Made by a program: the position numbers and the translations under genes. Shown piece by piece: positions 14,553-22,428 of a DNA stretch of 24,812 nucleotides (position 1 is the stretch's first letter; every line of letters begins with the position of its first letter). The stretch comes from an uncultured PS1 clade bacterium. Lineage in GTDB: Bacteria; Pseudomonadota; Gammaproteobacteria; PS1; Pseudothioglobaceae. Where the stretch lies: contig CALFDA010000067.1 in assembly GCA_937950605.1 (NCBI GenBank), positions 1 through 24,812 on the forward strand, written 5' to 3'. Below the pieces are notes generated by a model, which was not told the origin of the DNA, searched no databases, and saw only the letters and a program-made list of their open reading frames with translations.

Positions 14553-14657
14553 TTAGAAACTTGATGTTCTATATGAAAAATCTTTAACTTTATTATCTTT
14601 ATCAAATTTAATAATAATGGTTAATGTTAATGTAAGTAAGATTAATATTTTATCCAT
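14553..14657 (-). CDS. Possible 34-residue membrane peptide
   Basis: ATG at 14657-14655 opens a 34-codon frame ending TAA at 14555-14553. AGGAA lies 8 bases upstream. The product begins MDKILILLTLTLTIIIK, a single short hydrophobic helix, followed by a charged tail with KDNKVKD. It ends 23 bases before the lipoprotein start on the same strand. Ribosome site, hydrophobic start and position support it. The high A+T content and short length mean it could be chance. Confidence 0.4.
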   Translation of the reverse strand: MDKILILLTLTLTIIIKFDKDNKVKDFSYRTSSF

Positions 14658-14751
14658 TTATTTATTCCTAATAAAATTGCTAGCTTTTAAAATTCAATAA
14701 TAGGTAAGCTAACTTAACCTGTTATACATATAAATGTTTGAAATGCGCTTA

Positions 14752-15492
14752 TTATACTGGGTTGCTAATTTCAATAAATTGGTGTTGCAACTCAAACTTA
14801 GCGCTTAGATGTTGACATAAGGCTTGCACTCCATAACGCTCGGTGGCGTGGTGTCCTGCAGAGATAAAAGCAATATTGTTTTCTTTGGCGATTGCTGGAA
14901 TTTGCTCGGAAACTTCACCAGTGATAAAACAATCCGCATCAATATTAATGGCATGCTTGATATAAGTTTGCGCGCCACCCGAACACCAAGCAATTTTACG
15001 AATACATTTGGGTAAATCACCAAAAATCAAAGGCATGCGCATAGTTACGCGCTCGATCAATTTAGCAATGCTCTCGAGTGTTGTGTCAACCTCCCCCTGC
15101 CAAACTAATGTATCACCAATCGGCACTGGATTTTGAATATTAAGCCTCGTTGCTAGTTGAATATTATTGCCCACTACACAATGGGCATCAAGGGGCAGGT
15201 GATAGGCAAATAAATTAATATCATGCTCAAGTAAAGCTTTAATGCGATTTTTCTTAATGCCAATTATCTCGGGTGCCTCATCTTTCCAAAAAAATCCATG
15301 ATGCACAAACAACGCATCGGCTTTTTTGTTAATAGCTATATCAATCAAATCTTGATTAGCACTCACCCCTGAAATGATATTTTGAATAACTTTTTTGCCC
15401 TGAATTTGCAAGCCATTTGGACAATAATCAGAAAATTTATCAACTTGCAAATATTGATGACAATACTCAGTTAATATTTTTTGCTCAATCAT
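14752..15492 (-). CDS. Nif3-like dinuclear metal-centre protein (YbgI family)
   Basis: The 246-residue protein belongs to the NIF3/YbgI/DUF34 family, which forms toroidal hexamers with a two-metal site. Family proteins are linked to GTP cyclohydrolase I-like folds, but the reaction is not settled. Metal ligands are visible as FVHHGFFW at about 62-69, LPLDAH at about 98-103, and GHHATERYG near the C-terminus. The start MIEQKILTEYC and the segment DYCPNGLQIQG are typical. Its ATG overlaps the hisC 3' end by 8 bases, so it is probably co-translated with it. Confidence 0.92.
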   Translation of the reverse strand: MIEQKILTEYCHQYLQVDKFSDYCPNGLQIQGKKVIQNIISGVSANQDLIDIAINKKADALFVHHGFFWKDEAPEIIGIKKNRIKALLEHDINLFAYHLPLDAHCVVGNNIQLATRLNIQNPVPIGDTLVWQGEVDTTLESIAKLIERVTMRMPLIFGDLPKCIRKIAWCSGGAQTYIKHAINIDADCFITGEVSEQIPAIAKENNIAFISAGHHATERYGVQALCQHLSAKFELQHQFIEISNPV

Positions 15493-16546
15493 AAAATTTC
15501 TCTACCACCGTAATAAATTTTTGATTTTGTTCACTGCTACCAACTGTAACACGCAAACAATTGTTGAGTTTTGGTGTGTTGCTAAGGTTTTTAATCAACA
15601 CCCCTTGTTGTTTAAGTGTTGCAAATAATGCATTGGCTTTTGGTGCTTTAAATAAAATAAAATTTGCTTGTGATGGATAAACTTGCAAACCATCAATACT
15701 GCCTAATGCCGATGAAAGCTTATCGCGTTCAGCAAGAATGATTTTTGCGTTGGCATTGATGGTGTCTTTTTCTTGCAATAAAAAATTAGCACTAACTTGC
15801 GTAAGTGTGTTGATATTGTAAGGCAATCTTAGTTTATCTAGTTGTGTAATGCTATTTTGTGCGCCAATCAACAAGCCTAAACGCATTCCAGCAAAACCAA
15901 TTTTTGAAACAGTTCTAAGCAACACTAGATTAGGGTATTTTTTAATATCCGCCAAAAAACTGTCATGTGCATAAGCATAATAAGCCTCATCTAGCACAAT
16001 AAGCGCATTGCTTGCAGTGATAATTTTTTCAATGCTATTTCTACAAAATACATTTCCAGTTGGATTATTTGGATAAGCAATAAAAATGAGTTTTGGCTGG
16101 TGGTTTGCAATAGCATGCAACATGGCACTTAAATCAATTTCAAACGCATCGTCCAAATCAACGCTGTGATAATGCAAACGTGTAAGTTTTGCAATCATTT
16201 CATACATCACAAAGCTCGGGGTGACACCCAAAATAGTATCATTTGCATCACAAGCAAGCGCTAATAATTGAATCAATTCATCTGAACCATTGCCTAGCAA
16301 CACCCCAAATTCGCTAGGAATATCCATCAACTTGCGCAAAGTTTGTCGCAGTTCTGTAGCACTTGGATTAGGATAACGATTAAGTTCGCTACGGGCTAAA
16401 TAGGACAGATATTGCCTGATGAGATTATCTGATAGGGGAAATGGGGACTCCATAGCATCTAGCTTAAGCATACCGTCAGATTCGGGAACATGATAGGCGT
16501 TAATAGATTGAATATCATGACGCAACCAGTTATTAATAAAACTCAT
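15485..16546 (-). CDS. hisC: Histidinol-phosphate aminotransferase
   Basis: HisC transfers the amino group from glutamate to imidazole-acetol phosphate in histidine synthesis, using pyridoxal phosphate. The 353-residue product (E. coli 356) has GNGSDELIQLL, YPNNPTGN at about 158-165, LDEAYYAY at about 185-192, and the PLP lysine at about K215 in TVSKIGFAGMRLG. I chose ATG at 16546-16544 (MSFINNW). An ATG 34 codons upstream would overlap thiD by 71 bases and adds residues unlike the family. No clear ribosome site precedes the chosen start. It lies 31 bases after thiD and overlaps the Nif3-like gene. Class-I/II aminotransferase substrate choice cannot be read with certainty, but the overall pattern favours HisC. 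Confidence 0.92.
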   Translation of the reverse strand: MSFINNWLRHDIQSINAYHVPESDGMLKLDAMESPFPLSDNLIRQYLSYLARSELNRYPNPSATELRQTLRKLMDIPSEFGVLLGNGSDELIQLLALACDANDTILGVTPSFVMYEMIAKLTRLHYHSVDLDDAFEIDLSAMLHAIANHQPKLIFIAYPNNPTGNVFCRNSIEKIITASNALIVLDEAYYAYAHDSFLADIKKYPNLVLLRTVSKIGFAGMRLGLLIGAQNSITQLDKLRLPYNINTLTQVSANFLLQEKDTINANAKIILAERDKLSSALGSIDGLQVYPSQANFILFKAPKANALFATLKQQGVLIKNLSNTPKLNNCLRVTVGSSEQNQKFITVVEKFYD

Positions 16547-16577
16547 AGAGATTTGTGATGTGAATATTGATAATTGT

Positions 16578-17360
16578 TCATAGTTTATGACAAGGTATTG
16601 TGATTTTTCTGTTAGGATGATGTTGCATTTTACCGATACTCTTGGCATTTAACAAAGTCTGGTAAGTATAGTCTAATGCCTGTTGGCAGGCATCTTGTAT
16701 GGATAACCCATGCGCTATTAAGGCGGCAATAGCACTAGATAACGTACAGCCTGAACCGTGATAATTACCTAATAACTTGTCATAAGTATAGTTTTTGACT
16801 AACTTGGCATGATGATATAAACGATGTTCAATCATAGTATATGAAACATCAGTGGTAGTTAGTAGCACCCAATCACAGGGTAGTTTTTTTATGGCTTTTT
16901 GTTCGTTCCGCTCGTTAGATAAAGCACGCAATTCTGCCATATTTGGAGTCAGAATTTTCACCAAAGGCAATAAATATTTTCTCATTGCTAATATTGCTTG
17001 TGCTTGCAACAAAGCATCTTGAGTGCTAGATTTAATAATTGGATCAAGCACAATGATTTGGTTTTTTACTAACTTGGCGATAGTTTTTATTTGCTCGCTA
17101 GAACAAATTAATCCAATTTTGACAACATTAAAATCGACATCAGTTTGCAAGTGGCGAAATTGTCTATCGATTATCTTAACATCAACAGGCTCAATATGGA
17201 CAACAGACTGCGTATTTTGCACCGTCATTGTTGTGATGATTGGTAATGTTGTCAATCCAAATTGACTAATCGTCTCAATATCAGCACTTATACCAGCACC
17301 GCCACACGGGTCAAGTCCAGATAAAACTAAAACAGCATCATTCAATCGTTTCTTTTTCAA
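16578..17360 (-). CDS. thiD: Hydroxymethylpyrimidine/phosphomethylpyrimidine kinase
   Basis: ThiD phosphorylates HMP and then HMP-phosphate for the pyrimidine half of thiamine. The ~260-residue ribokinase-fold protein has SGLDPCGGAGISADIETISQ near the start, where most ThiD read SGSDPSGGAGIQADLKT. TTMTVQNTQSV follows, and the anion hole GSGCTLSSAIAAL lies near 210. There is no in-frame ATG at the expected position. The possible starts are TTG at 17360-17358 or TTG five codons later, both inside the 3' end of dsbA, so initiation is probably coupled to dsbA translation. thiE and thiG are not nearby. Confidence 0.93.
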   Translation of the reverse strand: MKKKRLNDAVLVLSGLDPCGGAGISADIETISQFGLTTLPIITTMTVQNTQSVVHIEPVDVKIIDRQFRHLQTDVDFNVVKIGLICSSEQIKTIAKLVKNQIIVLDPIIKSSTQDALLQAQAILAMRKYLLPLVKILTPNMAELRALSNERNEQKAIKKLPCDWVLLTTTDVSYTMIEHRLYHHAKLVKNYTYDKLLGNYHGSGCTLSSAIAALIAHGLSIQDACQQALDYTYQTLLNAKSIGKMQHHPNRKITIPCHKL

Positions 17361-17952
17361 TTAGATGATTGATTACATCAAATACACGGATTTTGCTGCC
17401 TGCATGTTTGGTATCCACCAAATATTTGCCCGCAACAATAAAAGAAGGAACGCCCTCCACCCCCCGATATTTCTTGGTGCTAACTTTGGATTTATTAACC
17501 TTAACATGCACTGAAAATGATTTAAAAGAATTTTGCGCTTTGGTTTTATCCACACCATGCTCAACTAACCAATCGATAAAATCTTCATTATCGATAAAAG
17601 CTTCTTTTTCTACGTGGATTGTATGAAACAGAGCTTCGTGTAGCCTATCTGTCTCACCAAGATGTTCTAATACATAATATAAAACTGCGCCACTTACCCA
17701 ACGGTCAGAAAAAACCGCAGGCTGGCGTACAAATTGCGCAGAACTTGGCATAGTTTTAAGCCAATTATTGACTAATGGTTCAATATCAAAACAATGTGGG
17801 CAATAATACCAAAATAACTCACGCACCTCGATTTTGTCGTTAGTAGTGGTTTTAATGGGCTTATCGAACACAACATAATCAACACCTGCTTGATAATTAG
17901 CGCTGGTGATACCAGAAAATATTAACAACAAACCAAACAATATTTTTTTCAT
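17338..17952 (-). CDS. dsbA: Periplasmic thiol:disulfide interchange protein DsbA
   Basis: DsbA oxidises cysteine pairs in exported proteins. The 204-residue precursor has a signal peptide (MKKILFGLLLIFSGITSA) with a likely cleavage after SA at about residue 18. The active site CPHC is at 51-54 in FWYYCPHCFDIEP. The cis-proline is at about 169 in GVEGVPSFIV, within a thioredoxin fold with an inserted helical domain. GGAGT lies just upstream of the ATG. It follows folK by 29 bases, and its 3' end overlaps the thiD start region by 23 bases. dsbB is not in the window. Confidence 0.96.
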   Translation of the reverse strand: MKKILFGLLLIFSGITSANYQAGVDYVVFDKPIKTTTNDKIEVRELFWYYCPHCFDIEPLVNNWLKTMPSSAQFVRQPAVFSDRWVSGAVLYYVLEHLGETDRLHEALFHTIHVEKEAFIDNEDFIDWLVEHGVDKTKAQNSFKSFSVHVKVNKSKVSTKKYRGVEGVPSFIVAGKYLVDTKHAGSKIRVFDVINHLIEKETIE

Positions 17953-17981
17953 TGTGACTCCTTAGAAAATTACACAGTACT

Positions 17982-18464
17982 TTAGAATTTTAGAACGCTG
18001 ATATTATACGATTGCAATGGGGGCTTAGTTGCTAATAATTGTGCGTAAGTTTTTTGCTCCAGCGGATGAATACCATTTGGATTCAGTTGTGCTAATGGTG
18101 CTAATACAAAACTATATTTTAAAATATCATCTCTAGGCAGGTTATTTGCTTTATCAATAATGTTGTCATACAGCACCAAATCTAAGTCAATTATTCGAGA
18201 GGAAAACTTTGCTTTAGATCTATCTCTACCTTGATTATCCTCAATTATATGCAACACACTCAACACATCAATAACACTCAAATCTGTTGTCGCATTAACA
18301 CCTATATTGTAAAAATCAGCACCTTCAAACCCAGCCGCCTTACTTTCAAAAATATCAGAACACACAAGATCAAAAAAATTAAGTCGCAAAGCGTTCAATG
18401 CCTGCGCAATGTTTTTTCTACGATCTTGGTTTGAACCAATATTAATATGGATATGGTGCTTCAT
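17982..18464 (-). CDS. folK: 2-amino-4-hydroxy-6-hydroxymethyldihydropteridine pyrophosphokinase
   Basis: FolK transfers pyrophosphate from ATP to the pterin alcohol in folate synthesis. Starting at ATG 18464-18462 the protein has 160 residues (E. coli 159). Motifs are IGSNQDRRKNI near the start, the pterin-binding FYNIGV, and the metal-binding RIIDLDLVLYDN. Upstream in-frame codons extend into folB and have no family match, so the internal ATG, 7 bases after the folB stop, is preferred. Pairing with folB supports the call. folP is not adjacent. Confidence 0.95.
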   Translation of the reverse strand: MKHHIHINIGSNQDRRKNIAQALNALRLNFFDLVCSDIFESKAAGFEGADFYNIGVNATTDLSVIDVLSVLHIIEDNQGRDRSKAKFSSRIIDLDLVLYDNIIDKANNLPRDDILKYSFVLAPLAQLNPNGIHPLEQKTYAQLLATKPPLQSYNISVLKF

Positions 18465-18471
18465 TGACGTT

Positions 18472-18849
18472 TTAACAACAAGTGGGTGCTTTGTAGTTGC
18501 TTCTTGCTCTTTCAATAATGACACCCACGCCTTGTGCGCCTGTAAGTGCCTCGCCCTTGTTAAGCGTGAGTTTAACTTTTGCCACGCCAAATTCTTTAAT
18601 AATAATTTGCGTAATTTTCTCTGCTAAAGTTTCTACTAATTGAAACTCGCTAGATTGAACAAATTCAATCAATCTTTTAGATACTGCTTTATAGTCCAGA
18701 GCTTGGTCAATATGATCTGTTGTGCTAGCGACTTTGGTGTCTACTGACATCTTAATATCTAAAATAATATCCTGACGAATTTTTCGCTCCCAATCATAAA
18801 TGCCGATCACGGTATCAATTTTCAACCCTTGAATAAATACAATATCCAT
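18472..18849 (-). CDS. folB: Dihydroneopterin aldolase
   Basis: FolB cleaves dihydroneopterin to the pterin used by FolK. The 125-residue product starts MDIVFIQGLKIDTVIGIYDWE, includes the catalytic-region ALDYKAVSKRL, VETLAEKI and VKLTLNKGEAL, and ends with GAQGVGVIIERAR. All fit the family. The Cys-Cys tail is a little unusual. It is divergent from plsY, sharing a 37-base intergenic stretch, and is followed at once by folK. Confidence 0.95.
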   Translation of the reverse strand: MDIVFIQGLKIDTVIGIYDWERKIRQDIILDIKMSVDTKVASTTDHIDQALDYKAVSKRLIEFVQSSEFQLVETLAEKITQIIIKEFGVAKVKLTLNKGEALTGAQGVGVIIERARSNYKAPTCC

Positions 18850-18886
18850 AGTAACATCTCAAAATCTTGATATTATAGAGGGCATT

Positions 18887-19471
18887 ATGTTACCTATTTT
18901 GATTGTTGTTAGTTACCTAATCGGTTCACTCTCCAGTGCTATTTTGGTCTGTAAAGTCTTTGGTCTGCCCGACCCACGCACTCAAGGCTCTAACAATCCA
19001 GGCACGACTAATGTCTTGCGTATTGGAGGCAAAAAAGCGGGTGCTATCACCTTGATTGGCGATGGCACTAAGGGTGCTATTCCAATACTTATCGCACAAA
19101 CAATGGGGTTTGACTTATTATCAATGACATTTGTTGCGTTCGCAGCTTTCTTGGGGCATATTTATCCAATTTTCTTTGGTTTTAAGGGCGGTAAAGGTGT
19201 GGCAACTTTCTTAGGTGCTTTGTTTGCTTTGAATTATCTAGTAGGTTTGAGTTTTGCGCTGATTTGGCTTGTTGTCGCAAAAGTGTTAAAAATGTCTTCA
19301 CTCGCTGGACTTATTGCTACCTTGTCAACCCCTGTTATTTTTTATTTTCTAAACGCTAAAAATTTAAATGCAACTTATGTTGTTATGCTAATCTGTATGT
19401 GGATTTTTTATACACATAGAAGCAACATCAGGCGTATGTTATCAGGTGCAGAAGATAAGATTAATTCTTGA
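18887..19471 (+). CDS. plsY: Acyl-phosphate:glycerol-3-phosphate acyltransferase
   Basis: PlsY is an inner-membrane enzyme that acylates glycerol-3-phosphate with acyl-phosphate, starting phospholipid synthesis. The 194-residue product has several hydrophobic helices and the three conserved motifs: GSLSSAILV, then GSNNPGTTNVLRIGGKKAG, then the GFKGGKGVATFLGALF loop. The C-terminus HRSNIRRMLSGAEDKI is typical. GAGGG lies 6 bases before the ATG. The folB-plsY divergent pair is a common arrangement. Its last 11 bases overlap the end of the convergent ABC permease gene, so the two transcripts collide. Confidence 0.96.
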   Translation: MLPILIVVSYLIGSLSSAILVCKVFGLPDPRTQGSNNPGTTNVLRIGGKKAGAITLIGDGTKGAIPILIAQTMGFDLLSMTFVAFAAFLGHIYPIFFGFKGGKGVATFLGALFALNYLVGLSFALIWLVVAKVLKMSSLAGLIATLSTPVIFYFLNAKNLNATYVVMLICMWIFYTHRSNIRRMLSGAEDKINS

Positions 19472-20219
19472 TATTAAAACCTTTTTTAAGTAAATAAAGC
19501 GACACTACAAACAGTATAGCAATCGTTGTTAATAACATTGAGAGTGAAGTTGTCAAATCAGCATCGCTCACCCCTAAAAAACCTAAACGAAAACTATCAA
19601 TCATATAATAAATAGGGTTGAGCAGGCTAACACTTTGCCAAAATTCTGGCAAAATTTCAACACTGTAAAACATACCGCCTAAATAAGTCATAGGCATCAA
19701 AACAAAATTTGGAACAACATAAACATCACTAAATGATTTGGCAAATACCGCATTAATAAACCCTGCTAAAGAAAACAAAACAGCAGTTAACAAAAAAATA
19801 ACTAAAGTGATTGAAACTGAATAAATCTCAAAATCCATAAAAAATGAGGCTGTAAGATACACCCCCATACCCACAACAAAACCACGTGCAACACCACTAG
19901 AAATATAACCTAATAACACAATCCAATAAGGTGCTGGAGAAACTAATATTTCCTCAATAGAATGGTTAAATTTTGCCAAAAAAAGTGCAAACATGGTGTT
20001 GGTATAAGAATTGGTAATCACCGTCATTAGAATCACCCCAGGAATAATAAAATGCACATAATTCACGCCTTGCATCAATCCGATACGCTCGCCCATCAAG
20101 CCACCAAAAATCAACAAATAAAGCAAAGTAGTAATGATCGATGGAAAAATTGTTTGCACCCAAATGCGTGAGAAGCGCAAAATTTCTTTAATAACTATGG
20201 TTTTATAAACAATCCACAT
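19461..20219 (-). CDS. yadH: ABC-2 type exporter permease (YadH-like)
   Basis: This 252-residue membrane protein has about six hydrophobic helices and the ABC-2 permease pattern. It starts with VQTIFPSIITTLLYLLIFG, has the conserved PMTYLGGMFYSVEILP loop, and then LNPIYYMIDSFRLGFLG. It closely fits E. coli YadH-type permeases, whose substrate is not known. It starts 1 base after the ATPase gene ends, so the two form one exporter. Its 3' end overlaps plsY on the other strand. Confidence 0.9.
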   Translation of the reverse strand: MWIVYKTIVIKEILRFSRIWVQTIFPSIITTLLYLLIFGGLMGERIGLMQGVNYVHFIIPGVILMTVITNSYTNTMFALFLAKFNHSIEEILVSPAPYWIVLLGYISSGVARGFVVGMGVYLTASFFMDFEIYSVSITLVIFLLTAVLFSLAGFINAVFAKSFSDVYVVPNFVLMPMTYLGGMFYSVEILPEFWQSVSLLNPIYYMIDSFRLGFLGVSDADLTTSLSMLLTTIAILFVVSLYLLKKGFNIKN

Positions 20220-20220
20220 A

Positions 20221-21126
20221 TTAACTGGTTAAATTTATAAATAATGTTTCTAAGCGATTTTGCGCATTACGCACATGCTTAATACTAATACCTTGTTGAG
20301 ATAATGCCCGCAACATGTCGGTAATATTGATATTTTGTCCTAAAGCCACTTGCAAAGTGTAATCATCTAGCCTTGTACACTCAAATTGCATTTGTTGGAT
20401 TGTTTCGGGCAATATACTTGTAGTCTCTAGAATTAATATCTGGTGTGAGACTTTTGCTAGTAATTTTTTCATGCTAGTTTGCTCAACCACCTTACCTGCA
20501 TTAAGAATTGCAATATTGCGACACAACGATTCTGCTTCTTCTAAATAATGCGTGGTTAAAATAATAGTCATACCTAGCTGATTCAGCTCTTTTAAATACG
20601 CCCATATAAAACGACGAATCTCAACATCAGCCCCAGCTGTTGGCTCATCTAAGATTAATATTTTCGGCTGATGGACAAGTGCCCTTGCTAGCATTAAACG
20701 ACGTTTCATGCCCCCAGACAAAGACCCTGCTGCATCGTTGCGTTTATCCCAAAGGTGCATTTTTTTAAGCAAAATTTTTGTCTGAATTTTAGCCTTTGAG
20801 CGTGAAATTCCATAATAACCCGCTTGATTGTTTAATATTTCTGTAATGCAATCAAACATGTCAAAATTAAATTCTTGTGGCATTAAGCCAATCAAGCGTT
20901 TCACGTCATTTGTTTGCGTACTGTGATTAAGTCCTAGCACCCAAATATCGCCTGCGGTTTTGTTTAACAAACCACAAATAATGCCAATTGCTGTGGTTTT
21001 ACCTGCACCATTACTACCCAAAAGCGCAAAAAAATCACCCTCTTCTACCGATAAATTAATGCCTTTTAAAGCATGAAAATTATTAGCATAAACTTTAGTG
21101 AGTGTTTTAATAGTAAGTGCCTTCAT
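20221..21126 (-). CDS. yadG: ABC exporter ATP-binding protein (YadG-like)
   Basis: This is the 301-residue ATPase partner of the downstream permease. It has Walker A GSNGAGKTT at about 37-45, a Q-loop at GLMPQEFNF, the signature LSGGMKRR, Walker B ILILDEPTAG and the switch His in LTTHYLEEAE. The ~80-residue C-terminal part is the regulatory tail seen in YadG-like proteins. I chose ATG at 21126-21124 over a TTG two codons upstream. The start codon region overlaps the -35 element of the divergent aceF promoter, so the two genes may affect each other's expression. Confidence 0.93.
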   Translation of the reverse strand: MKALTIKTLTKVYANNFHALKGINLSVEEGDFFALLGSNGAGKTTAIGIICGLLNKTAGDIWVLGLNHSTQTNDVKRLIGLMPQEFNFDMFDCITEILNNQAGYYGISRSKAKIQTKILLKKMHLWDKRNDAAGSLSGGMKRRLMLARALVHQPKILILDEPTAGADVEIRRFIWAYLKELNQLGMTIILTTHYLEEAESLCRNIAILNAGKVVEQTSMKKLLAKVSHQILILETTSILPETIQQMQFECTRLDDYTLQVALGQNINITDMLRALSQQGISIKHVRNAQNRLETLFINLTS

Positions 21127-21158
21127 TGACAAATATTATCCGCTTTTTATGCGATAAT
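21126..21158 (+). promoter_or_regulatory. Probable aceF-lpdA promoter
   Basis: TTGACA at 21126-21131 is a perfect -35 hexamer. GATAAT at 21153-21158, preceded by TG and one base, is an extended -10 (TGnGATAAT). The spacing of 21 bases is longer than usual, but an extended -10 tolerates that. An imperfect inverted repeat, ATTATC..GATAAT, overlaps the spacer and could be an operator. It does not match the PdhR consensus as I remember it. Confidence 0.5.
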
Positions 21159-21186
21159 TACACGCCCTAAAATCACGCATTTGCTT

Positions 21187-22428
21187 ATGTCTGAAATTAA
21201 AAACATACAATTACCTGATATTGGTGATTTTGACGAAGTGGAAATTATTGAGATTTTAGTCTCAGTTGGCGACACAATCGCAGCACAAGACAGCATAATC
21301 ACGCTTGAGAGCGATAAGGCTTCGATGGAAATCCCAACACCTGTTGCGGGCAAGGTACTTGATATTCATGTTGCTTTGGGGGATAAAATTAAACAAGGAG
21401 ATTTAATTCTTAATATTGAAACCACAGACACCGACACACCTAAAACACAAAAAAGTGCACCAACTGTGGCGCAGTCCATACCAACTCCCAAACCAGAACC
21501 AACAACCAAGCCCACAACAACACGAAACTCAAACCAATTTGTATCAAAATTTCCTAATAACAATTTTCATGCCTCTCCCTCTGTTCGCAAATTAGCTCGT
21601 GAATTAGGTGTCGATTTATCTAATGTAGTGGGTACTGGACAAAAAAGCAGAATACTAGATACTGATCTTAAAATATATGTCAAACGCATTATCACCTCAA
21701 AGGAGGGTAACGCACTACCTAAAACCCCAATCATTGATTTTTCCAAATTTGGCACAACTGAAACCCTTAAACTATCAAGAATTAACAAATTATCAGGCAA
21801 ACACCTAACTGCATGTTGGCTTAATATTCCACATGTTACTCAATTTGATGAAGTCAACATTGACAAAATGCAGGCTTACCGACAAGCACAAAAAGCTCGA
21901 GGCGTTAAGCTTACACCTTTGGTGTTTATCATGAAGGCTGTGATTGAAGCATTGCAAACACACCCGCGTTTTAACGCCTCATTAGACGAATCTGGTGAAA
22001 CCTTAATACTAAAAAAATATTTTAATTTGGGTATCGCTATGGATACCCCGAACGGTTTAGTCGTTCCAGTTATTCGTGATGTTGACAAAAAATCACTAAC
22101 TGAACTTGCTACTGAACTCTTTGAGACTTCTACCAAGGCACGTGAGGGCAAACTCAAGCCAGATGATATGCAAGGCGCAGGATTTACTATCTCAAGCCTT
22201 GGTGGTATTGGTGGCATGCAATTCACCCCAATTGTCAATGCGCCTGAAGTGGCTATTTTGGGTGTCTCGCGCTCGATTTACAAACCTGTTTGGAATGGCG
22301 AGCAATTTATTCCAAAACTCATGTTGCCCCTAGCTTTATCTTATGATCATCGCGTGATTGATGGCGCACAGGGCGCGCGCTTTATGCAAGATTTAAATGC
22401 AATATTGACAGAGGCAAGCTATGATTAA
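21187..22428 (+). CDS. aceF: Pyruvate dehydrogenase E2, dihydrolipoamide acetyltransferase, single lipoyl domain
   Basis: E2 moves acetyl groups from E1 to CoA and forms the core of the pyruvate dehydrogenase complex. Order of domains in 413 residues: one lipoyl domain with lipoylated K44 (ESDKASME), a Pro/Thr-rich linker, the E1/E3-binding domain at about 122-160 (SPSVRKLARELGV), then the catalytic domain with H388 in SYDHRVIDG. E. coli AceF has three lipoyl domains and 630 residues, so this is a compact form. I chose ATG at 21187, not the TTG two codons earlier. Start and stop context: no clear ribosome site before it, and its stop overlaps lpdA by 8 bases. aceE is absent upstream, where the divergent ABC genes lie. 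An E2 of another 2-oxoacid complex is possible, but the motifs fit pyruvate best. Confidence 0.9.
   Translation: MSEIKNIQLPDIGDFDEVEIIEILVSVGDTIAAQDSIITLESDKASMEIPTPVAGKVLDIHVALGDKIKQGDLILNIETTDTDTPKTQKSAPTVAQSIPTPKPEPTTKPTTTRNSNQFVSKFPNNNFHASPSVRKLARELGVDLSNVVGTGQKSRILDTDLKIYVKRIITSKEGNALPKTPIIDFSKFGTTETLKLSRINKLSGKHLTACWLNIPHVTQFDEVNIDKMQAYRQAQKARGVKLTPLVFIMKAVIEALQTHPRFNASLDESGETLILKKYFNLGIAMDTPNGLVVPVIRDVDKKSLTELATELFETSTKAREGKLKPDDMQGAGFTISSLGGIGGMQFTPIVNAPEVAILGVSRSIYKPVWNGEQFIPKLMLPLALSYDHRVIDGAQGARFMQDLNAILTEASYD

Noticed and set aside
16547..16648. Upstream extension of hisC by 34 codons
   Set aside because: It overlaps thiD by 71 bases, has no family resemblance, and the internal ATG gives a normal HisC length.
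18465..18590. Upstream extension of folK by 42 codons
   Set aside because: It lies inside folB in another frame. The internal ATG just after the folB stop gives the standard FolK start.
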